From: Desulfobacteraceae bacterium
GTDB lineage: Bacteria; Desulfobacterota; Desulfobacteria; Desulfobacterales; ETH-SRB1
Length of the DNA stretch: 8,438 nucleotides
Assembly: GCA_013202725.1 (NCBI GenBank)
Contig: JABMRH010000011.1
Span: 1 to 8,438 of the forward strand
Direction: 5' to 3'
Position numbers and translations under genes: made by a program
The notes under the pieces: generated by a model
What the model was told of the DNA's origin: nothing
Databases searched by the model: none
What the model saw: only the letters and a program-made list of their open reading frames with translations
Shown: positions 1 to 5,987 of the stretch, piece after piece
Position numbering within the stretch: position 1 is the stretch's first letter
Layout of the letters: each line of letters opens with the position of its first letter

Positions 1-45
1 GGTGGCGTGGCCCCCGACACCTGCCTTGCTTTAAGCCGCAGATGC

Positions 46-133
46 TGTGGCTTTCGGGGACGCCCTTTACATTTACAGATTTGAAATTATGTGGCTTTCG
101 GGGACGCCCTTTACATTTACAGATTTGAAATTA
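46..133. repeat. Perfect 44-bp tandem duplication (two copies)
   Basis: Two identical 44-bp units lie head to tail at 46-89 and 90-133, and the first two bases of a third unit follow. Each unit starts TGTGGCTTTCGGGGACGCCC and ends AGATTTGAAATTA. With only two copies and no spacers this is not a CRISPR array. Perfect identity suggests a recent duplication. Around it (1-259) I see no convincing gene. Bases 1-21 can form a small imperfect hairpin (GGTG with CACC plus an inner CG pair) whose context is cut by the window edge. Confidence 0.95.
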
Positions 134-202
134 TGATTCTTTTGCGCGTTAAGGAAAAAAGTCTGTTGTGCTATTGGGCGGTAAGAGGCCTTGGTATTGG
201 TA

Positions 203-242
203 CTGTAAACATGGAAATGTAAAGGGTGTCCTCAAACTCACA
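203..242. repeat. Degenerate inverted copy of the 44-bp unit
   Basis: Bases 215-231 read AAATGTAAAGGGTGTCC. This matches the reverse complement of 58-74 (and of 102-118) at 16 of 17 positions. Similarity continues weakly on both sides: CTGTAAA lies upstream, and a TCAAACTCACA stretch resembles the reverse complement of the TGTGGCTTTCGG end. Bases 46-242 are therefore bounded by related inverted sequences. This layout fits a MITE-like element or a degraded transposon end. No transposase or target duplication is visible, so that reading is inference. Confidence 0.5.
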
Positions 243-259
243 CCGCGGGAGGCTTACGA

Positions 260-982
260 TCAGCGTACCATTGGCACGAACCGTACGGGAAGATCATCGA
301 TTTTTTCTATACGTCCTGATTTTTTGCGAAGGATAACCAGACGTTGCATGTAGACACCAAGGGGCAAAATCATTCGCCCACCTTCTTTTAATTGATTTAC
401 CAAGACTTGCGGGATATCTTCCGGCGCGCAGGTTACTATAATGGCATCAAAAGGACTATGTTCCGGCCAGCCTTTATAACCATCACCGGTCAGCACCTTG
501 ACCTGCTCATATCCCTCTGTGGTCAGAGCTTTACGGGCATGATTTGCCAGTTCGGGTATGATCTCAATGCTGTAAACCTCCGCGCCCAACTCGGCAAGAA
601 TGGCAGCTTGATACCCTGACCCGGTGCCAATTTCAAGCACCTTTTCTCCGGTCTGAATATTCAGTTTTTCTGTCATATAAGCGACAATATAGGGTTGCGA
701 GATCGTCTGATCATAACCGATGGGACAAGGGTGGTTCCCATAAGGTGGGGCAACACCGAGATATTCTTCAGGGATGAATTTGTGACGCCAGACAGTACTC
801 ATAGCTTTTAACACCCGCTCATCCTTACTACCGTACGCGCGCAGTTGCTGTACCATTGCGGCGCGTTTTTCCGCCCAATCATAGTTTCCCTTTTTATCAG
901 TCATCTGATTTTCCGAACACGAAGCTAAAAGCAGTCCGCCTAACAACAACACGAAACCAAGGCACACCAGAACTCTTTTCAT
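260..982 (-). CDS. pcm: PCMT-family protein-L-isoaspartate O-methyltransferase, predicted lipoprotein
   Basis: The 240-residue product belongs to the family that transfers a methyl group from S-adenosylmethionine to L-isoaspartyl residues of damaged proteins, starting their repair. The methyltransferase core starts near residue 42 (MVQQLRAYG). It contains QTISQPYIVA with the family's conserved Ser (Ser95), SAM-binding motif I VLEIGTGSGYQ (115-125), and the typical end PVRFVPMVR. Residues 1-22 form a lipoprotein signal peptide: positively charged KR, a Leu/Val-rich stretch, then lipobox LASC with Cys22 and Ser at +2, which usually means outer-membrane sorting. The ATG at 982 was chosen over the in-frame ATG at 1003 because AAGGGAGA lies just upstream and the signal peptide then starts properly. 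It is divergent from the lipid kinase gene. Family assignment is firm, but activity outside the cytoplasm, where SAM is not expected, is doubtful. A different small-molecule or protein substrate is possible. Confidence 0.9.
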   Translation of the reverse strand: MKRVLVCLGFVLLLGGLLLASCSENQMTDKKGNYDWAEKRAAMVQQLRAYGSKDERVLKAMSTVWRHKFIPEEYLGVAPPYGNHPCPIGYDQTISQPYIVAYMTEKLNIQTGEKVLEIGTGSGYQAAILAELGAEVYSIEIIPELANHARKALTTEGYEQVKVLTGDGYKGWPEHSPFDAIIVTCAPEDIPQVLVNQLKEGGRMILPLGVYMQRLVILRKKSGRIEKIDDLPVRFVPMVR

Positions 983-986
983 AACA

Positions 987-994
987 TCTCCCTT
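987..994 (-). promoter_or_regulatory. Ribosome binding site deciding the pcm start
   Basis: On the minus strand this reads AAGGGAGA, a good Shine-Dalgarno match about 5 nt before the ATG at 982-980. The alternative ATG at 1003 has no comparable site and would put seven extra residues, including an acidic one, before the Lys-Arg of the signal peptide. Confidence 0.75.
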
Positions 995-1032
995 AGTTTG
1001 CAAAAAATGTGAAAGTTTAGTAAACGTAACCC

Positions 1033-1965
1033 ATGAAATTCTGTTTCATTATAAACCCAAAATCAGGAAAGGAAAGGTTCAATCCGCTTATTAGAAGGCT
1101 TAAGGCGCTTCTTGAAAGGGACGGACTTGCCTATGAATCCCAGATTACCACAAAACCCGGCCATGCTACAGCTCTCGCTGAAAAGGCAGCATCCTCCGGA
1201 TTCTTTGACCGGATCGTTGCCATCGGGGGTGATGGCACCATCAATGAAGTAGTAAATGGCATGGTAAGGGTTTGTATGCAAGATAAAGATGGGTCCGGCA
1301 ATTATCCGGCATTAGGGCTTATACCTGCCGGCCTGGGAAATGATACTGCAAGGGGGCTCGGGATTCCTCGTAGGCTAAAGGATGCCTATACCGTCCTGAT
1401 GCAGGGTTCAACTCGATACATAGATGTAGGGGAGGTAAATGGCAGATTCTTTATAAATGGGGTGGGGGTGGGGTACGATGGAGCAGTAATGTCAGAAATG
1501 TATGATATCCGAAGGAAGGGGAAGATTCTGAGCGGATGGATATATTTTAAATGCCTCATGCGTCAGTTCCGGCAATTCACCCCTCCTCTGCTTCGCCTTG
1601 AGATTGATAATAATTCCTTGCCTCCTCGAAGGTACCTTATGGTGTTGACCGCCAATGGCACAGCCTTTGGAGGTATTTTTAACCTGACACCCAAAGCAAG
1701 CCTTGATGATGGCTTACTTGATATCCTGTTGGTGGAGGCTATTCCCAAACATACCTTCCTCCTCAATATTCCCATGGCCATTATGGGGAAACACCTGAGC
1801 CTCAGACAGGTATCTTATTATATGTCCAAGAGCATTACCATAAAATCAGACAATCCTGTTCCGTGCCATATCGATGGAGAATCTTATTATAATAATCAAT
1901 TTTCTATCAGACTTCTTCCCAAGGCCTTAAAAATAGTAGCTCCTTACCATACAATTAAAATATAG
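1033..1965 (+). CDS. Diacylglycerol kinase-family lipid kinase (YegS/BmrU type)
   Basis: The 310-residue product has the usual size for soluble bacterial lipid kinases of the DAGK catalytic family, which phosphorylate diacylglycerol or related lipids at the membrane face using ATP. In order it shows the N-terminal IINPKSGK (6-13), the nucleotide-binding GGDGTINEVVNG (65-76), IPAGLGNDTARGLG (97-110, the PxGxxND motif), FINGVGVGYDGAV (140-152), DDGLLDILLVE, and the C-terminal CHIDGE segment that completes the active site. No signal peptide or membrane helix is seen. The ATG at 1033 is right for the N-terminal strand, but no clear Shine-Dalgarno precedes it. It is divergent from pcm by 50 nt and has no co-oriented neighbour. 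The lipid substrate cannot be told from sequence, so no gene symbol is given. Family confidence is high. Confidence 0.93.
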   Translation: MKFCFIINPKSGKERFNPLIRRLKALLERDGLAYESQITTKPGHATALAEKAASSGFFDRIVAIGGDGTINEVVNGMVRVCMQDKDGSGNYPALGLIPAGLGNDTARGLGIPRRLKDAYTVLMQGSTRYIDVGEVNGRFFINGVGVGYDGAVMSEMYDIRRKGKILSGWIYFKCLMRQFRQFTPPLLRLEIDNNSLPPRRYLMVLTANGTAFGGIFNLTPKASLDDGLLDILLVEAIPKHTFLLNIPMAIMGKHLSLRQVSYYMSKSITIKSDNPVPCHIDGESYYNNQFSIRLLPKALKIVAPYHTIKI

Positions 1966-2023
1966 ATTGCCACGTCACTTCGGTCCTCGCAATGACTTGA
2001 GAAGGGTTTTTCAAAGGTCTCAA
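1966..2023. repeat. Dispersed-type palindromic repeat after the lipid kinase gene
   Basis: Starting at the base after the kinase TAG, 1966-1993 is bounded by ATTGC and GCAAT. The interior reads CACGTCACTTCGGTCCTC. On the minus strand it begins GTCATTGCGAGGACCGAAG, the form of a repeat I know to be scattered in many bacterial genomes including Desulfobacterota. A second small inverted repeat follows (TTGAGA at 1997-2002 with TCTCAA at 2018-2023) and may belong to the same composite element. It lies between two convergent transcripts, so a role in 3' end formation is possible but unproven; there is no clean U-tract. Confidence 0.65.
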
Positions 2024-2060
2024 AAGATGGATAAAAAAGGCTGGTTACAAAAAGAAAACG

Positions 2061-2146
2061 TGGTGCCGAAGGCCGGACTTGAACCGGCACGGGTTACCCC
2101 ACTGCCCCCTCAAGACAGCGTGTCTACCAAATTCCACCACTTCGGC
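2061..2146 (-). tRNA. tRNA-Leu (anticodon GAG)
   Basis: This is an 86-nt class II tRNA with encoded CCA (TGG on the plus strand at 2061-2063). The acceptor arms GCCGAAG and CUUCGGC pair perfectly, with discriminator A as expected for leucine. The anticodon stem CUGUC/GGCAG encloses the loop UUGAGGG, giving anticodon GAG at 2111-2109, which reads CUC and CUU codons. There is a long variable arm (GGG-UAA-CCC type), and the T arm GCCGG-UUCAAGU-CCGGC is perfect. It lies 58 nt downstream of secG on the same strand. In E. coli secG is also followed by a tRNA-Leu(GAG) gene (leuU), so the linkage is old. Co-transcription with secG, or a separate promoter in the short gap, are both possible. Confidence 0.97.
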
Positions 2147-2158
2147 ATTTTGTAGACC

Positions 2159-2196
2159 CTGAAAAAAGTAAAAATTATTGCGCCGGTTTTGCCGGC
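2159..2196 (-). terminator. Possible hairpin terminator or processing site after secG
   Basis: Nine nt after the secG stop, the minus strand has the perfect 5-bp hairpin GCCGG-CAAAA-CCGGC (2196-2182), then a T-rich stretch with TTTTT and TTTTTT runs down to 2165. The T-tract begins several nt after the stem rather than at once, so it is not an ideal intrinsic terminator. It could instead shield the secG mRNA end when tRNA-Leu is cut from a joint transcript. Confidence 0.4.
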
Positions 2197-2204
2197 AGCG
2201 AGCT

Positions 2205-2531
2205 TTATGGCTTGAAAGGAGCGCTTTTTTCAGGTGTGGCCGGCGTTGACTGTTTTTCTGCCGGCGCCTTTTGTTCCATCACAACAGAATCGCCGATTCT
2301 ATGAGAAGATATATATGCAAGCCACAGAGATGTCAGCATAAACACGATTGCCACAATTGTTGTCGCCTTGCTCAGGAAGGTTGATGCGCCTGTGCTGCCA
2401 AAAAGGGTCTGGCTGGACCCCCCTCCAAAAGCGGCGCCCATATCCGCTCCCTTTCCGGTCTGCAGCAAAACGATCATAATGAGGGCCATGCATACTATAA
2501 CGTGTATTATTATCAATATTGTTGAAATCAT
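2205..2531 (-). CDS. secG: Preprotein translocase subunit SecG
   Basis: SecG is the small accessory subunit of the SecYEG inner-membrane channel and assists SecA-driven export. The 108-residue product has two hydrophobic helices (about 3-23 and 57-75). They flank the conserved cytoplasmic loop VLLQTGKGADMGAAFGGGSS (21-40), followed by TLFGSTGASTFLSKAT. The C-terminal tail is polar and Pro/Ala/Lys-rich, as is usual and poorly conserved. It starts 4 nt after the tpiA stop and its upstream region is AT-rich with no clear Shine-Dalgarno, so translation probably depends on coupling to tpiA. Gene order tpiA-secG-tRNA-Leu is common in proteobacteria. Identification is firm. Confidence 0.96.
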   Translation of the reverse strand: MISTILIIIHVIVCMALIMIVLLQTGKGADMGAAFGGGSSQTLFGSTGASTFLSKATTIVAIVFMLTSLWLAYISSHRIGDSVVMEQKAPAEKQSTPATPEKSAPFKP

Positions 2532-2535
2532 AATT

Positions 2536-3297
2536 TTAGATTTGAAAATTAACTATTTTGCTAAATGTCTCGGCGTTCAGGCTCGCGCCTCCTACAAGTG
2601 TGCCGTCAACATCGGGCATTAACATAAGCTCTTTTATATTGTCCGGTTTGACGCTGCCTCCATACAATATTCTTACGGAATTGGCAAGATTATTGCCGAA
2701 TTTTTTTTCGATCAATAAGCGTAAATACTGATGAACCGCTTGGGCCTGTTTGCTTGTCGCTGTTTTCCCTGTCCCGATGGCCCAGATAGGCTCATAAGCT
2801 ATAACCAGTGTCTCAAGATCACTTGAAACAAAATTTTCTAACCCCTTTGCGACCTGCTTGTCAAGAACAGAAAATGTATGGCTTGACTCACGCTCCTTTT
2901 CAGATTCTCCAACGCATACAACAGGGATCAAATTATCTTTAATTGCAGCCTTTATTTTTTTATTAACCGTTACATCGGTTTCTCCAAAATATTGACGCCG
3001 CTCAGAATGACCTATTATAACATATTTGCATCCGGCTGATACGAGCATGCCCGATGATATTTCACCTGTATAGGCCCCTTCGGGTTCCCAGAAAAGATTC
3101 TGGGCGCCAAGCGAAACACAACTTCCTTTCATAACATCCGAAACAGGCATAAGAGATGTAAACGGAGGGGCAATCATAACATCAACTGTTGTATTATCAG
3201 GTATTAGTTTAACAAGCTGCCGCGCTGTTTCCACAGCCTCAAGGCAGGTTTTAAACATCTTCCAGTTTCCGGCAATTAAGGGTTTTCGATTTTTCAT
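2536..3297 (-). CDS. tpiA: Triosephosphate isomerase
   Basis: TIM interconverts dihydroxyacetone phosphate and glyceraldehyde 3-phosphate in the cytoplasm. The 253-residue product is a full-length TIM barrel. It has GNWKMFK with Asn11 and Lys13, electrophile His97 in IIGHSERR, catalytic base Glu169 in AYEPIWAIGTGKTA (loop 6), and the phosphate-binding LYGGSVKP and LVGGASL near the C-terminus. The ATG at 3297 is preferred over the in-frame ATG at 3312. GGAG lies 7 nt before 3297, and family proteins start only a few residues before the GNWKM motif. It is 25 nt downstream of gapA and 4 nt upstream of secG, so the three are probably one transcript. No defects are seen. Confidence 0.97.
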   Translation of the reverse strand: MKNRKPLIAGNWKMFKTCLEAVETARQLVKLIPDNTTVDVMIAPPFTSLMPVSDVMKGSCVSLGAQNLFWEPEGAYTGEISSGMLVSAGCKYVIIGHSERRQYFGETDVTVNKKIKAAIKDNLIPVVCVGESEKERESSHTFSVLDKQVAKGLENFVSSDLETLVIAYEPIWAIGTGKTATSKQAQAVHQYLRLLIEKKFGNNLANSVRILYGGSVKPDNIKELMLMPDVDGTLVGGASLNAETFSKIVNFQI

Positions 3298-3304
3298 GTT
3301 CGGT

Positions 3305-3308
3305 CTCC
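3305..3308 (-). promoter_or_regulatory. Ribosome binding site deciding the tpiA start
   Basis: GGAG on the minus strand sits 7 nt before the ATG at 3297-3295. It overlaps the codons just after the alternative upstream ATG (3312), which makes that longer start unlikely. Confidence 0.65.
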
Positions 3309-3322
3309 ACATTGTTAGATCT

Positions 3323-4327
3323 TTAAAGCTGTGCCCCTATCATGGCCGCAAGATCGACCATCCTGTTTGAGTAGCCAGCTTCATTGTCGTACCAGGAAAG
3401 CACTTTTACCATGTTGTCGACGACATATGTAGTCGGCGCATCAACAATGGAGGATAGCGGCGATCCATTGTAATCGATTGATACCAGCGGAAGTTCGCTA
3501 TACCCTAATATTCCGGAAAGGGCTCCTTCCGCGGCCGTTTTAAGAGCCTCGTTAACATCAGAAACAGTAACTCCTGATTTTTCCACTGTTACCACCAAAT
3601 CAACAATCGACACATTCGGCGTTGGAACGCGGATCGCAAGTCCGTTGAGCTTTCCTGACAATTCCGGAAGCACAAGAGCAACCGCCTTTGCGGCGCCTGT
3701 TGTCGTCGGAATCATTGACAGGGCTGCGGCTCGTGCTCTGCGCAGGTCCTTGTGAGGAAAATCAAGGAGACGCTGATCTCCTGTGTAAGAATGTATGGTA
3801 GTCATCAACCCGCTCCTGATACCGAAATTTTCCAGAAGCACTTTGGCAACCGGCGCAAGACAGTTTGTGGTACAGGAAGCATTTGATATAATGTGATGTT
3901 GCGCGGGATTATACTGGTTTGAATTGACACCCATGACAATTGTAATATCGGGATCCTTGGCAGGAGCGGATATAATAACCTTTCGGGCTCCTGCGGCAAG
4001 ATGCTTTGACGCGCTTTCGGAATCCCTGAAAAATCCGGTGCATTCAGCGACAATGTCAACCCCAAAGTCTTTCCATGCAAGGTTGGCGGGGTCCTTTATG
4101 GATGTAATTCCGATCGATTTTCCTGCTACTTCAATTGAGTCGTCCCTGGCCGTAACTTCAACGCCCAGTTTACCATGCACAGAATCATAGGATAGAAGAT
4201 GGGCCATTGAGGCTGAATCTGTAAGATCATTAATCGCCACAACCTCAACTTCCGGATGATTAATAGCGGCTCTAAAAATAAGACGCCCTATTCTTCCAAA
4301 ACCGTTGATGCCTATTTTTATGCTCAT
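3323..4327 (-). CDS. gapA: Glyceraldehyde-3-phosphate dehydrogenase, type I
   Basis: This enzyme oxidises and phosphorylates glyceraldehyde 3-phosphate to 1,3-bisphosphoglycerate with NAD(P)+, reversibly, in the cytoplasm. The 334-residue product is full length. It has the Rossmann motif GINGFGRIGR (6-15), Asp34 after the second strand (INDL, suggesting NAD preference), and nucleophile Cys152 in SNASCTTNC. His179 lies in TTIHSYTGDQ, then PHKDLRRARAAALSMIPTTTGAAKAV, RVPTPNVS and the end SWYDNEAGYSNRM. An AAAGGGGG ribosome site precedes the ATG by a few nt. It is followed closely by tpiA, which uses the same triose phosphate. Upstream, a 163-nt gap with a large inverted repeat separates it from the PTS EIIA gene, so it may have its own promoter; I could not find a convincing one. 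Confidence 0.97.
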   Translation of the reverse strand: MSIKIGINGFGRIGRLIFRAAINHPEVEVVAINDLTDSASMAHLLSYDSVHGKLGVEVTARDDSIEVAGKSIGITSIKDPANLAWKDFGVDIVAECTGFFRDSESASKHLAAGARKVIISAPAKDPDITIVMGVNSNQYNPAQHHIISNASCTTNCLAPVAKVLLENFGIRSGLMTTIHSYTGDQRLLDFPHKDLRRARAAALSMIPTTTGAAKAVALVLPELSGKLNGLAIRVPTPNVSIVDLVVTVEKSGVTVSDVNEALKTAAEGALSGILGYSELPLVSIDYNGSPLSSIVDAPTTYVVDNMVKVLSWYDNEAGYSNRMVDLAAMIGAQL

Positions 4328-4404
4328 AATGCCCCCTTTGTATGTAGCATGTGCTATTTGTATTATGAAAACTTATTTGTTGATCTCTGATCTCCGACCT
4401 CTTT

Positions 4405-4497
4405 GGATTGATAATTTATGATTGTTGATTTATGATTGATGGAATCGCTTCGCTCTATCTTTTCAATCGACAATTATCAATCGACAATCATCAATCC
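4405..4497. repeat. Large imperfect inverted repeat, gapA/EIIA border
   Basis: The 35-nt arms at 4405-4439 and 4463-4497 match as inverted copies at 26 of 35 positions, with three further G-T pairs, around a 23-nt loop. Each arm is itself built of short direct repeats of the ATTGATAATT / ATTGTCGATTG kind. The right arm runs into the 3' end of the EIIA gene and supplies its last codons and TGA stop. To the left, 4380-4400 has degenerate GATCTCTGATCTCCGACC repeats. It looks like a dispersed intergenic element. In RNA it would form a long A/U-rich stem-loop that could protect or separate the EIIA and gapA messages. Confidence 0.8.
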
Positions 4498-4910
4498 TTG
4501 CTGCGTTTGTTTCCTTTCAAAATGCCACTTGCAAGGGAAATGCTCTTCTTCCCAAAAGCTTCCAGGGTTTGTCCGAGGTCGCTAAGTTCAGTGTTTTTTC
4601 GAGCGTTAACCGCTTTTAACAAAATCGGAAGATTAACACCTGATAAAACCTCTACCCTTCCTTCTTCAAGAAATGAATAGCTTAGATTGGAAGGGGTCCC
4701 ACCAAACATATCGGTTAAAACAAGCACCCCTTCTTTTGTTTTTACCCTGTTTATTGCTTCGGCAATTTTCAAGCGAAGCATATCTGCCTTTTCATTCAAA
4801 TCTATGGAGACCGACTCCATAGCTTCCGGCCTGCCTCCAAGAATGAATTCAGCGGCATCAATCAACGAATCTCCAAGCTGTCTGTGCGTAACAATAACTA
4901 TGCCTATCAT
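4491..4910 (-). CDS. PTS EIIA component, mannose family, stand-alone
   Basis: The 139-residue product is a single EIIA-Man domain. Its phosphorylated histidine is His9 in IVIVTHRQLG, and Asp67 lies in LVLTDMFGGTPSNLS, matching the active-site pair of E. coli ManX. No IIB, IIC or IID permease domains are present in it or nearby. This is typical of Desulfobacterota, where such EIIA proteins sit next to ptsN and are thought to act in a regulatory PTS relay rather than sugar uptake. AAGGAG lies 4 nt before the ATG. It is 39 nt downstream of ptsN. The last residues and the stop come from an inverted repeat element, so the C-terminal tail (KGNKRSKD) may be acquired. Family assignment is firm; function is inferred from context. 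Confidence 0.93.
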   Translation of the reverse strand: MIGIVIVTHRQLGDSLIDAAEFILGGRPEAMESVSIDLNEKADMLRLKIAEAINRVKTKEGVLVLTDMFGGTPSNLSYSFLEEGRVEVLSGVNLPILLKAVNARKNTELSDLGQTLEAFGKKSISLASGILKGNKRSKD

Positions 4911-4949
4911 AAAACTCCTTATTAATGGTGATGAATCTGTAAAAAGTGT

Positions 4950-5408
4950 TTAAAACTTATCCTCTTCCTCCTTTATGATGGAAAGGATTTCATCTCTTCC
5001 GGCCGCCCCCAGCAGTTTTTCCTTAAAAAGATCGTTTTTAAGAATCCTGGAAATCCTGGCAAGCAATTTCAAATGAAGACCTGTGGAATTTTCCGGTGTA
5101 ACCAGAAGAAAAAAGATGTGAGTGGGCTTGCCGTCCATAGATTCAAAGTCAACCCCTTTTCGGCTGAGACCAAAACCAAGCACCAGTGATTTCAGGCCCT
5201 TTAGTTTGCCGTGCGGAATGCCGATTCCTCCGCCTATACCGGTACTGCCGAGTCGTTCCCTCTCCAGAAGTACTCGCATGACTTCTTCATGATTTACGCC
5301 GGCAATACGGGCCGCAGGCGTGACAAGTTCTTCAAGTACCCCCTTCTTGTCATCCGATTTAAGCTCAACAATGATTGCTTCTTTATCTAAAACTTCAAGA
5401 ATTTTCAT
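4950..5408 (-). CDS. ptsN: Nitrogen-regulatory PTS EIIA (PtsN, EIIA-Ntr)
   Basis: The 152-residue product is a PTS EIIA type 2 domain. It receives phosphate from an NPr/HPr-type protein and regulates targets such as potassium transport, nitrogen responses and envelope stress in other bacteria. The phosphorylated histidine is His66 in GGGIGIPHGK, preceded by the conserved RERLGSTGIG. The later HIFFLLVTPENSTGLHLKLLARISRIL stretch is also typical of the family. No fused domain is present. GGTGA lies 7 nt before the ATG. It stands in the usual place behind rpoN and hpf. The usual downstream partner rapZ is not found before the EIIA-Man gene. Confidence 0.95.
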   Translation of the reverse strand: MKILEVLDKEAIIVELKSDDKKGVLEELVTPAARIAGVNHEEVMRVLLERERLGSTGIGGGIGIPHGKLKGLKSLVLGFGLSRKGVDFESMDGKPTHIFFLLVTPENSTGLHLKLLARISRILKNDLFKEKLLGAAGRDEILSIIKEEEDKF

Positions 5409-5438
5409 TTAATATTCACCAAAATTTTTGTTAATAGT

Positions 5439-5975
5439 TTACACTGTGCCGGGCTGGATCAAGCCGTAGTGACCATCCTTACGACCGTAAAGAACATTAA
5501 CCTGATTGGTCCTGGCGTTTGTAAACACAAGAAAATCACTGTTTATAAGATCCATCTGCATTATAGCTTCTTCTACATCCATTGGCTTATATTCGATATT
5601 TTTAATCTTGACATCTTTCTCAACCTCTATATCAGTATAAGCAATGTCTTCAACAAAGGCGCCTTTTACTCTGACCTTTGAACCGCCTCTCTGTCCTCTG
5701 TTTTTTTGCCTGTTTTTCTTTATCTGTTTTTCAAGCTTATCTAAAACCATATCAATAGCCGAATACATGTCGCCTGTTTCTTCTTTGCCGTTTACATTTA
5801 GTCTGTCGCCAACAATATTGATTTCCGCTATATGACGAAACTTTTCAACCGAAAGGACAACCTTTGCTTCTGCCGGATTGTACAAGTATTTATCAAACCG
5901 GTTAAGTTTTTCTTGAACATATGATTTTAAAGTTTCAGAGGAATCTAAATTTTTAAAAGTTACAGATGTCTGCAT
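5439..5975 (-). CDS. hpf: Ribosome hibernation promoting factor, long form
   Basis: The 178-residue product is a long HPF (RaiA/YfiA family), which binds the 30S decoding channel in slow growth and pairs ribosomes into inactive 100S dimers. The N-terminal domain (about 1-95) has the start VTFKNLDSSETLKSYVQEKL and the DMYSAIDMVLDKLEKQIKK helix. A basic linker (KKNRQKNRGQRGGSK) follows, then the C-terminal dimerisation domain (about 120-178) with KNIEYKPMDVEEAIMQMDL and FLVFTNARTNQVNVLYGRKDGHYGLIQP. The short enterobacterial HPF lacks that second domain. AGGGAGG lies 7 nt before the ATG, and the rpoN stop codon TAG overlaps this ribosome site, so translation of the two is probably coupled. Confidence 0.96.
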   Translation of the reverse strand: MQTSVTFKNLDSSETLKSYVQEKLNRFDKYLYNPAEAKVVLSVEKFRHIAEINIVGDRLNVNGKEETGDMYSAIDMVLDKLEKQIKKNRQKNRGQRGGSKVRVKGAFVEDIAYTDIEVEKDVKIKNIEYKPMDVEEAIMQMDLINSDFLVFTNARTNQVNVLYGRKDGHYGLIQPGTV

Positions 5976-5987
5976 GCAAAAACCTCC

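Noticed and set aside
16..30. GACAC-N5-TTGCT, resembling a sigma-54 promoter
   Set aside because: The essential GG of the -24 element is GA here, and no gene follows downstream on that strand.
46..133. Possible CRISPR array
   Set aside because: There are only two units, with no spacers between them and no cas genes nearby.
168..353. Plus-strand 61-codon open frame in the left intergenic region
   Set aside because: It overlaps the 3' end of pcm, has no ribosome site, shows no recognisable motif, and runs through the inverted repeat copy.
1967..2155. Plus-strand 62-codon open frame after the lipid kinase gene
   Set aside because: It is made of the palindromic repeat and the antisense of tRNA-Leu, so it is not a gene.
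2299..2493. Alternative minus-strand frame inside secG
   Set aside because: The SecG frame carries all the family motifs and both membrane helices; this frame has none.
4345..4356. TAGCA-TG-TGCTA palindrome upstream of gapA as a possible operator
   Set aside because: Five-bp arms are expected by chance, and it matches no regulator site I can name.
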